The position numbers and the translations under genes are program-made. From an uncultured Clostridiaceae bacterium (GTDB taxonomy: Bacteria > Bacillota > Clostridia > Clostridiales > Oxobacteraceae), in contig CALCDS010000424.1 in the NCBI GenBank assembly GCA_937900065.1, positions 1 through 7,811 on the forward strand: a stretch of DNA of 7,811 nucleotides, given 5' to 3'. Below are positions 1 to 5,165 of the stretch, one piece after another. The notes under the pieces were generated by a model. It saw only the letters and a list, made by a program, of their open reading frames with translations, was not told the origin of the DNA and did no database searches. Position 1 is the first letter of the stretch. Every line of letters begins with the position of its first letter.

Positions 1-172
1 ATATTTCCTCGGCAACCATATGGGAATGGCCAGAACCAAAAGCATAAAACCTTCCTCCGTTTATACATGAATCGGCTATAAAATTTGCAGCTTTAAATAT
101 ATTCGCATTTTCATTTTTCTTAAGTTTTTGCATTTTATTTATAACATAATCAATATATTCTTCACTAATCAT
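1..172 (-). CDS. SIS-domain phosphosugar-binding protein (UPF0309-like), N-terminal part
   Basis: Partial gene: reading leftward from the ATG at 172, 57 codons are present before the window edge. The N-terminus is a helix rich in Lys and Asn, followed by FIADSCINGG and then FGSGHSHMVAEEI (about residues 45-57). A short helix, then 'NGG..(Y/H)xFG(S/T)GHSHM(L/V)AEE', is the hallmark start of the UPF0309 / SIS_2 family of cytosolic proteins thought to bind or isomerise sugar phosphates. The substrate cannot be told from this fragment. AAGGGAGAG lies just upstream, inside the end of the preceding gene fragment, and the ATG overlaps that fragment's stop by 8 nt, implying translational coupling in a minus-strand operon. 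It has no evident link to the CRISPR genes. The family call is by recognition of the motif. Confidence 0.8.
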   Translation of the reverse strand, partial: MISEEYIDYVINKMQKLKKNENANIFKAANFIADSCINGGRFYAFGSGHSHMVAEEI

Positions 173-551
173 AAGCTTTCTCTCCCTTCATTGATTCTAT
201 AAGGTATATAATTTTATTCACCAATTTTTCTCCCTCACCTGCAGCGAATTTGGATGATAGAGTCTCATATCCATCCTGGCTGTATGCTTCCATATCCGGT
301 ATATAGCCCGAATATCTATTGCTGTAGCAAGAAATTATTATCTTGTTTTCCTGGCATTTTTTCTTTAACATGATTCCTAAATTTGTAAATAGTTCTCCTG
401 GAATATATACTATATAAATTTCATTTATCTGTAAAACCTTTATTTCAATATCTATTGTTTTTAAACTACCCAGGCTTTTAATCAGCTTAAAATTCTGTAA
501 AGTTCCCTCATATATTGACTGATATACTCTTAGCTCCCCGCTACATAAACA
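165..551 (-). pseudogene. 5'-truncated neutral/alkaline ceramidase-like protein, C-terminal fragment
   Basis: On the minus strand the frame is open for 128 codons and ends at TAG 167-165. The translation contains VLQINEIYIVYIPGELF, then IIISCYSNRYSGYIPDMEAY and SQDGYETLSSKFAAGEGEKL. This order (xVLRIxDIxLVxIPGExF, then xNGYxGYIPTxEAYxxGGYE, then a terminal GxGExLV helix) is typical of the C-terminal part of bacterial neutral/alkaline ceramidase-like proteins, which are usually over 400 residues long. The N-terminal catalytic part is missing. In the same frame a possible start, ATG 563-561 with AAGGAG 3 nt before it, is followed after only three codons by TAA (554-552). Further stops (TAA, TAG) occur in this frame at 605-600. 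The only ATG inside the fragment is at 371 and would give 68 residues with a poor ribosome binding site. I infer a decayed or deleted gene. It precedes and overlaps the SIS-domain gene. Confidence 0.65.
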
Positions 552-676
552 TTAAAAATTCATTATCTCCTTCATTAAGCTATCACATCTCAAGTAGCAC
601 TATTATGTTATGTATGCAAGAACGGAAACTCATAAAATCCGATTTTTAACTAAAGAATATATAAAAACTTTATAAC

Positions 677-706
677 TTTAAATATGTGCATACTATGTTT
701 AAATAT
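677..706. repeat. Two copies of TTTAAATAT, 21 bp apart
   Basis: TTTAAATAT occurs at 677-685 and again at 698-706, a 21-bp step equal to about two turns of DNA. Such phasing is seen at regulator sites or curved AT-rich DNA upstream of promoters. In DNA this AT-rich a 9-mer repeat may easily be chance. It lies about 110-140 bp upstream of the cas -35 box. Confidence 0.3.
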
Positions 707-815
707 AGGAATCCTTCTCTATCTTATTTTTTTGTGTCAGAAATATAAAATTTATGAAGGTATTCCCAGGATAATGTAGAATTTATAGATTGGGTAATTT
801 TTCATGTTATTGGAC

Positions 816-844
816 TTGAGCTATTATAAGTATTATCTTATAAA
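816..844 (+). promoter_or_regulatory. Candidate sigma-A promoter of the cas operon
   Basis: TTGAGC (816-821) as -35 and TATAAA (839-844) as -10 are separated by exactly 17 bp. They match the housekeeping consensus TTGACA/TATAAT at four and five of six positions. Transcription would begin near 851, leaving a leader of about 29 nt before the cas6 ATG at 880. It is the best-spaced pair in the gap. TTGGAC (810-815) with TATCTT (834-839) is a poorer overlapping alternative. The downstream genes have no gaps large enough for another obvious promoter, so this one probably drives the whole operon. Confidence 0.6.
824..843. repeat. Inverted repeat TTATAAG-N6-CTTATAA overlapping the cas -10 box
   Basis: The left arm TTATAAG is at 824-830 and the right arm CTTATAA at 837-843. 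The arms are perfectly complementary and separated by TATTAT. The right arm includes five of the six bases of the proposed -10 hexamer, and the left arm lies in the spacer. This is where a dimeric repressor would block RNA polymerase, so an operator role is possible but inferred. Being wholly AT-rich except for one G-C pair per arm, it could also arise by chance. Confidence 0.45.
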
Positions 845-879
845 AGCAAAAATATATTTACGTCAAGGCAGGGATAAAA

Positions 880-1614
880 ATGAGAATTACAGTTTATATG
901 TCATCTGAGAAGCCGATAACTCTACCTATAAATTATAATTATATAATGCAGGCAGTAGTACTGAGGTGGCTCGGAGACGAATCATATCAGAAATTTGTAC
1001 ATGATACTGGTTATATCTACAAAAAAAGAAATTATAAACTTTATACATTTTCAAGACTTGAAGGAATATTCAAGCTCGATAAAGTTAAAAAAAGCATTAC
1101 ATTCCCTCAGGGTGCAAAGCTTACAATAGCTTCAGTTGATGAAAAATTTTTGAACTATCTTGTCAACAATATAATTTGCAAGGATAAATTTAAAATTTTA
1201 AATAATGAAGTATATATCGAAAAAATAGACTGCAGCGCAGACCATCCTACTTCACCTCTATACATACGTACAAAGTCTCCGATAGTCATATACAGCACAT
1301 TTCAAACTCAAACTTCAAAAAAAACTTACTATTATAATCCATATGAGAAAGATTTTTCAGAAATGCTCCGCCAAAATTTAATAAGAAAATATAAAGCCTT
1401 ACATGATATGGAACCTGAAGATTCAAATTTTACAATTGAAATAGCCGATGGAACTTGCCCAAAAGAAAGCGTGCTTATCTATAAGGGCACTGTTATAAGA
1501 GGCTGGAATGGCAAATTCTTGCTTAAAGGTTCAGATGCTCTTTTAACACTTGCCTATGATGCAGGACTTGGCTCCAAAAATTCCCAGGGCTTTGGCTGCA
1601 TAGAAACCGTATAA
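880..1614 (+). CDS. cas6: Cas6, CRISPR repeat-processing endoribonuclease (type I-B)
   Basis: Cas6 (244 residues) cuts the pre-crRNA inside each repeat, without needing metal, to give crRNAs that carry an 8-nt 5' handle. The family usually has two ferredoxin-like folds. The N-terminal part shows PINYNYIMQAVVLRWL (about 16-31), and the stretch FVHDTGY (39-45) carries His41, the likely catalytic histidine. KLYTFSRLEG follows, as in clostridial Cas6 proteins. The C-terminus has the diagnostic Gly-rich loop GLGSKNSQGFG (229-239) that contacts RNA. Length is normal and the gene looks intact. It is the first gene of the operon. The ribosome binding site (AAGG...GGGAT, 865-875) is weaker than those of the following genes. 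The stop lies 14 nt before the cas8b start, and the cas8b Shine-Dalgarno begins right after it. Confidence 0.96.
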   Translation: MRITVYMSSEKPITLPINYNYIMQAVVLRWLGDESYQKFVHDTGYIYKKRNYKLYTFSRLEGIFKLDKVKKSITFPQGAKLTIASVDEKFLNYLVNNIICKDKFKILNNEVYIEKIDCSADHPTSPLYIRTKSPIVIYSTFQTQTSKKTYYYNPYEKDFSEMLRQNLIRKYKALHDMEPEDSNFTIEIADGTCPKESVLIYKGTVIRGWNGKFLLKGSDALLTLAYDAGLGSKNSQGFGCIETV

Positions 1615-1628
1615 AAGGAGGTGAAAAA

Positions 1629-3542
1629 ATGCAAGAAGCAATAATGCAGTTAGGAGACGTACTTCTAAGGGAAAGCGATCTTCTCTCTAACATGATACAG
1701 AAGATAAACCCTATAAGAAAGGGAAAACAACTTCATGTGTTGAAATTCAATTTCCTTACAGAGGAATGCGAGCTTAAAATAGATGCAAATGAAGAAATGG
1801 ATGAAAAATCTGCTGAAAAATATTTTTATATTGGATCTGCTGACGGCAACAACCTGCCTCAGTGGTATGTAACAAGCTCAAGCAGCAAGTACCATCTTAC
1901 TGAAACGATAAACAATCTTTCAAAGACAGATCTTGGCGAGAAATTCAATAGAAAGGTAAAATCAATACTTGATAATTTTTATGTAAATCTTGGAAATAAG
2001 GTAAAAACCAAATATAGGTATGTACTTGATTTAAAAAAATTCGACTTATCTGATAGAAACATTGTGGATATTTTTTCTGAGTGTAAAACTGATAAGGAGA
2101 TAGTACAAAAGGTTACAAAAGAATTCGAGGACCATATCAAAGAAAAATTCAATATAAAACCTGATGAAATAGGATTGTACACAATATTATTAGACAATAT
2201 GCCTATTTGTAATTTTACCGAGTACAGGGAAGCAGTACTCAAGGAAAAAACCGGCGGCAAGCAGTCAAGCAAAAGTAAGAAAACTTCAAACTTGTACTGC
2301 AATATATGCGGCAGTTCTGATGATCTTTCCATTGAATTTCCCAAAACCAAGCTAAAGTTTTATACCACAAACCAGGTTATATTTGCAAGCAATCTAAAAG
2401 ATTACGGAAAGAATATGGTCCTTTGCAAAAACTGCCTCAATAAAGTGATGGCCGGTGAAAACTATGTCATGAATTACTTAAGCACAAGGCTTGCGAGTTT
2501 CACTGTTTACTTGATACCTCATTTTGTATTCGATGCCGGATTTTCATCCAAAAGGCTTGGATATATTTCTTCAAACATAATCAATTCTTTCAACTCAATA
2601 AGCAACGCAAAAGCAATAGGCAGGATGGAAGACGCAATCCAAAATATGCTGGATGAAAGAGATGGAAATAATTATTTTACTATAAATATGTTATTCTACA
2701 GAGCCAGTCAGAAAGCTACTAAGGTACAAAGACTTATAAAGGATGTAAATCCTTTCATATTCAAAGAGATAAATAGTGCATTGAATTCATCCATAAGACT
2801 TGTAAATTCAGCGATGGGGTACGAATATAGAAAAAATTTCAAACTTGAAAATATCTATTACCTTACCCCTATAAGAATCAAAAAAGGAACAGCGACAGAA
2901 TACAACAATTTGCTTGATATCTATGACTGCATCTTTACTAGAAGAAATATAAATAAAAACAATATAATTAAAAATCTACTCGAGGATGCCAAGATTGAAT
3001 TTTATAGTGAAGAAGGCTTCAACATCAAAAGCAACAATCCTATAAATTATACAATACTTGACGGAAACATATACTTAAAATTTCTTGAACAGTTAGGATG
3101 TTTGAAAGGAGGAGAGAGTTTGGATACAAGCGAACTTAAAGTTAAAGATGACATTAAAAACTATATCAAAAAGATGTCATATGATGAGCAACAAACAGCA
3201 ATGTTTTTACTTGGATATTTGATAGGAGAAATAGGCAATGTGCAGAGCAAAGGTTCTGATGAAAAACGGAAGCCTATTTTAAACAAGCTCAATTTTGCCG
3301 GAATTGACAAAGCCAAGATGATAAGGCTCTCATGCGACGTGTTCAATAAGTTGAACCAGGAAAAGATAAGGCAGTATAACGATGTTACCTATGGAGAGTT
3401 CAAAAGGCTGTTGGATCAGAACATCAATAACTGGAAATTGGATAAGCATGAGAATCTGTTCTATATATTATCAGGCTACAGCTATTCAACTACCAAATAT
3501 ATGACATATAAAAAAGTTAATGGAGGTGTAGATAATGAATAA
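1629..3542 (+). CDS. cas8b: Cas8b (Csh1 / TM1802-type), large subunit of type I-B Cascade
   Basis: Cas8b (637 residues) is the large subunit of the effector complex. In type I systems this subunit takes part in PAM recognition, R-loop formation and Cas3 recruitment. It is recognised by its place between cas6 and csh2, its size, and a zinc-ribbon-like pair of CxxC motifs, C224/C227 and C266/C269, in a CNIC...CKNC arrangement seen in Csh1/TM1802-type proteins. A Lys/Ser-rich linker (about 205-221) precedes the first pair. The C-terminal 140 residues or so (for example MSYDEQQTAMFLLGYLIGEI) are helical, as in the small-subunit-like domain of Cas8b. A near-perfect AAGGAGGTG (1615-1623) lies 5 nt before the ATG. 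The 3' end overlaps cas7 by 8 nt. No frameshift or internal stop is seen. An internal start near codon 498 is listed separately. Confidence 0.95.
   Translation: MQEAIMQLGDVLLRESDLLSNMIQKINPIRKGKQLHVLKFNFLTEECELKIDANEEMDEKSAEKYFYIGSADGNNLPQWYVTSSSSKYHLTETINNLSKTDLGEKFNRKVKSILDNFYVNLGNKVKTKYRYVLDLKKFDLSDRNIVDIFSECKTDKEIVQKVTKEFEDHIKEKFNIKPDEIGLYTILLDNMPICNFTEYREAVLKEKTGGKQSSKSKKTSNLYCNICGSSDDLSIEFPKTKLKFYTTNQVIFASNLKDYGKNMVLCKNCLNKVMAGENYVMNYLSTRLASFTVYLIPHFVFDAGFSSKRLGYISSNIINSFNSISNAKAIGRMEDAIQNMLDERDGNNYFTINMLFYRASQKATKVQRLIKDVNPFIFKEINSALNSSIRLVNSAMGYEYRKNFKLENIYYLTPIRIKKGTATEYNNLLDIYDCIFTRRNINKNNIIKNLLEDAKIEFYSEEGFNIKSNNPINYTILDGNIYLKFLEQLGCLKGGESLDTSELKVKDDIKNYIKKMSYDEQQTAMFLLGYLIGEIGNVQSKGSDEKRKPILNKLNFAGIDKAKMIRLSCDVFNKLNQEKIRQYNDVTYGEFKRLLDQNINNWKLDKHENLFYILSGYSYSTTKYMTYKKVNGGVDNE
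3105..3114 (+). promoter_or_regulatory. Internal Shine-Dalgarno within cas8b (for Cas11b)
   Basis: AAAGGAGGAG, with the core AGGAGG at 3107-3112, sits inside the cas8b codons for Lys-Gly-Gly-Glu. It is 7 nt before an in-frame TTG at 3120-3122. Match and spacing equal or exceed those of the true gene starts in this operon. The site lies at the border between the main body of Cas8b and its helical C-terminal domain. Confidence 0.6.
3120..3542 (+). CDS. cas11b: Cas11b small subunit, predicted internal translation product of cas8b
   Basis: Predicted separate product of 140 residues that starts at TTG 3120 (cas8b codon 498) and shares the cas8b frame and stop. In type I-B, I-C and I-D systems without a stand-alone small-subunit gene, Cas11 is known to be made by internal initiation near the 3' end of the large-subunit gene. 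It forms the belly filament of Cascade that holds the non-target strand. The sequence supports this: no other small-subunit gene lies between cas6 and cas4, an AGGAGG is placed 7 nt upstream, and the product is mostly helical and basic, of Cas11 size. The start TTG is less common than ATG. The next in-frame ATG (3174, KKMSYDEQ) has no Shine-Dalgarno. The function is inferred from the family and the start signal, not shown. Confidence 0.6.
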   Translation: MDTSELKVKDDIKNYIKKMSYDEQQTAMFLLGYLIGEIGNVQSKGSDEKRKPILNKLNFAGIDKAKMIRLSCDVFNKLNQEKIRQYNDVTYGEFKRLLDQNINNWKLDKHENLFYILSGYSYSTTKYMTYKKVNGGVDNE

Positions 3543-4410
3543 TAGTGAAATATTATACCTTTATGACGCACGCCTTGCAAACCCAAACGGAGATCCTGAT
3601 GAAGAAAACAGGCCCAGGATGGATTATGAAAGAGACATAAATCTCGTTTCAGATTTAAGGCTTAAGCGATATATAAGAGATTACCTTGAATCCAAAGGAT
3701 ATTTATTATATGTAAGAAAACTTGATGGCAATCCCGTAAAACCTGAAGAAATAATAAAAAGGGTAAAGGATCAGTCTAAAGAAGGAGTACTCAATGAGTT
3801 TATAGATGTAAGACTTTTTGGAGCTACCATGCCTATAAAGGGAGACAATAGGACATTCATTGGTCCCGTACAGTTCAACTGGGGATATTCTTTAAATAAG
3901 GTGGAACTTCTTGAATCTTCGATAACGTCTCATTTTGCTACTATGGAAGGGAACAAGCAGGGTGCTATAGGTAAAGATTACAGAGTCAAGTATTCCTTTA
4001 TTGCATTTTCTGGAGTTATAAGCGGAAAAAGAGCTGCAGAGACGAAACTCACGGAAGACGATATAAAGCTTTTGGACCAATCGATGAAATATGCCATACC
4101 TTCTCTTGCAACCAGAAGCAAGATAGGCCAATATCCGAGGCTTTATATGAGGGTCGAATACAATGACGACGAAACAATACTTGGAGATATGAGAGATTAT
4201 ATATGTTTGCATGAAAAGGTTGAAAGCATAAGGGATATATCTGAATGCAACATAGATATTACAAATATCGGAAAATTTTTAAGCTCAAATAAGGACAGAA
4301 TTAAAACCATACATTATTTTGCAGATGAAAAGTTGGAACTTATATCAGGTAGTAGACCTGTAACTTTTGAGGAGGCATTTGATGATTTCAATATTTTAAA
4401 AATAAAGTAA
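3535..4410 (+). CDS. cas7: Cas7 (Csh2), crRNA-binding backbone subunit of type I-B Cascade
   Basis: Cas7 (291 residues, normal for Csh2) polymerises along the crRNA spacer to form the Cascade backbone. The N-terminal DARLANPNGDPDEENRPRMD (11-30) is the classic Cas7/Csh2 signature of an RRM-like fold, followed by DLRLKRYIRDYL. Other family stretches are DVRLFGATMPIK, the GPVQFNWGYS region (about residue 110 onward), and ATRSKIGQYPRLY in the second half. The gene looks intact. GGAGGTG (3522-3528) lies 6 nt before the ATG. The ATG overlaps the cas8b end by 8 nt, which suggests coupled translation. Cascade needs several Cas7 copies per Cas8b, so the strong ribosome binding site fits its high stoichiometry (inference). 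Confidence 0.97.
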   Translation: MNNSEILYLYDARLANPNGDPDEENRPRMDYERDINLVSDLRLKRYIRDYLESKGYLLYVRKLDGNPVKPEEIIKRVKDQSKEGVLNEFIDVRLFGATMPIKGDNRTFIGPVQFNWGYSLNKVELLESSITSHFATMEGNKQGAIGKDYRVKYSFIAFSGVISGKRAAETKLTEDDIKLLDQSMKYAIPSLATRSKIGQYPRLYMRVEYNDDETILGDMRDYICLHEKVESIRDISECNIDITNIGKFLSSNKDRIKTIHYFADEKLELISGSRPVTFEEAFDDFNILKIK

Positions 4411-4415
4411 GGTGA
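4411..4415 (+). promoter_or_regulatory. Ribosome binding site deciding the cas5 start
   Basis: GGTGA directly follows the cas7 stop (TAA 4408-4410) and is 8 nt before ATG 4424. It pairs with the 5' part of the anti-Shine-Dalgarno. An upstream in-frame GTG at 4412 lies within this same site and has no site of its own, so ATG 4424 is preferred. Confidence 0.6.
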
Positions 4416-4423
4416 AATTGGCC

Positions 4424-5155
4424 ATGGATATAATAATTTTTGATTTACGAGGCAGATTTGCTCACTTTAGAAAATTTTACACCAACTCTTCTTCTCTTTC
4501 ATATGCCATTCCTCCAAGAACAGCTGTAATGGGCATTGTAGCGGCCATACTCGGTCTTCCACGGGATAGTTATTATGAACGTTTCTCTCGTGAAAAGATG
4601 TATATAGCAGTCAGAAAAATGAACAGCACGAGAAACATAATGCAGACTGTAAACTATATAAAGGCAACTGATGATAAAAGCGTCATGCTTCCAAAAGAAC
4701 ATACACAGATACCATTTGAAATTGTAACAGGAAAAAATGGCGTGACATATAGAATATATGTACATAATGAAGACAAAGAACTCATGAATGAACTAATGTA
4801 CAGATGCATGAATAGGAAACCGTATTTTTCGCCATATCTCGGGGCTGCACCTTTTGGATGCAATATAAGCTTTATTGCCAGGACCAATGGTAAACTGCTG
4901 CAGGATTCAAACTATATAGAAATCTCTTCAGCTGCAAATACAAGCAATATAATGGACGGAGGACTTCAGATTGGAGAAGAAGATATAATGCTCTTAAAAG
5001 AGAAGATGCCCTCGGAAATACTTAATGACCGTGTGCTTACAAAAGCATCATCTTACCTCTTTGACAGCCATGGAAACTCTCTTAGGCTAAAACTTACGTG
5101 TGGATTTTACCATTTGAATTATGGTAAAACCTCGGAAAATATATTATTTATGTAG
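4424..5155 (+). CDS. cas5: Cas5 (type I-B), Cascade subunit holding the crRNA 5' handle
   Basis: Cas5 (243 residues from ATG 4424) caps the 5' handle of the crRNA and links Cas8b to the Cas7 filament. The start IIIFDLRGRFAHFRKFYT (3-20) and then SYAIPPRTAVMGIVAAILGL (26-45) are the well-conserved N-terminal RAMP signature of type I-B Cas5. The frame can be extended upstream to GTG 4412 (four more residues), but family members begin 2-4 residues before the IxFD strand and the Shine-Dalgarno GGTGA (4411-4415) serves ATG 4424. The gap to cas7 is 13 nt and to cas3 10 nt. No catalytic role is expected, because Cas6 does the processing here. The gene looks complete and of normal length. Confidence 0.95.
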   Translation: MDIIIFDLRGRFAHFRKFYTNSSSLSYAIPPRTAVMGIVAAILGLPRDSYYERFSREKMYIAVRKMNSTRNIMQTVNYIKATDDKSVMLPKEHTQIPFEIVTGKNGVTYRIYVHNEDKELMNELMYRCMNRKPYFSPYLGAAPFGCNISFIARTNGKLLQDSNYIEISSAANTSNIMDGGLQIGEEDIMLLKEKMPSEILNDRVLTKASSYLFDSHGNSLRLKLTCGFYHLNYGKTSENILFM

Positions 5156-5161
5156 AGGTGA
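5154..5161 (+). promoter_or_regulatory. Ribosome binding site deciding the cas3 start
   Basis: AGAGGTGA begins within the cas5 stop codon (TAG 5153-5155) and ends 4 nt before ATG 5166. The frame is open back to ATG 5121 within cas5, but that ATG has no Shine-Dalgarno and would add 15 residues before the conserved MDFYSHPGKLL start, so 5166 is chosen. Confidence 0.7.
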
Positions 5162-5165
5162 GCAT

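Larger units (their letters stand above)
564..879. other. Divergent intergenic region between the minus-strand locus and the cas operon
   Basis: About 316 very AT-rich bases with no convincing gene on either strand. The longest plus-strand frame with an ATG (684-779, 31 codons, partly hydrophobic) has no ribosome binding site. It holds a cas promoter candidate (816-844), an inverted repeat over its -10 box (824-843) and a pair of short direct repeats (677-706). I see no repeat-spacer array, no tRNA, no clear terminator and no riboswitch-like structure. A minus-strand promoter for the broken gene may lie here (for example TTGCAT near 620-615), but its -10 box is poor. Confidence 0.7.

Noticed and set aside
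707..733. Possible terminator: AGGAATCCT dyad followed by a T7 run
   Set aside because: The dyad has only four-base arms with one central base and lies 11 nt before the T-run, and no plus-strand gene ends upstream of it in the window.
684..779. 31-codon plus-strand reading frame in the intergenic gap, partly hydrophobic
   Set aside because: No Shine-Dalgarno before the ATG, AT-rich sequence in which hydrophobic codons are expected by chance, and no recognisable family.
1979..2350. Minus-strand open frames inside cas8b, cas7, cas5 and cas3 (the longest is 123 codons at 1979-2350)
   Set aside because: All lie wholly or almost wholly within well-supported cas genes, have no recognisable domains and no ribosome binding sites of note, so they are shadow frames.
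4369..4399. GAGGAGG followed 6 nt later by an ATG that opens a five-codon frame (MISIF) at the end of cas7, possibly a coupling peptide for cas5
   Set aside because: A similar chance arrangement exists at 3782-3805 (AAGGAG, then ATG and a three-codon frame) in the middle of cas7, and the GAGGAGG is explained by two Glu-rich codons of Cas7. There is no evidence beyond the motif.
4412..4423. GTG start for cas5, four codons upstream
   Set aside because: The GTG lies within the Shine-Dalgarno itself, and family members start close to the IxFD strand, which favours ATG 4424.
5121..5165. Longer cas3 beginning at ATG 5121 within cas5
   Set aside because: No ribosome binding site there. The added 15 residues are the out-of-frame reading of the cas5 3' end, and Cas3 proteins of this type begin at MxFYSHP.
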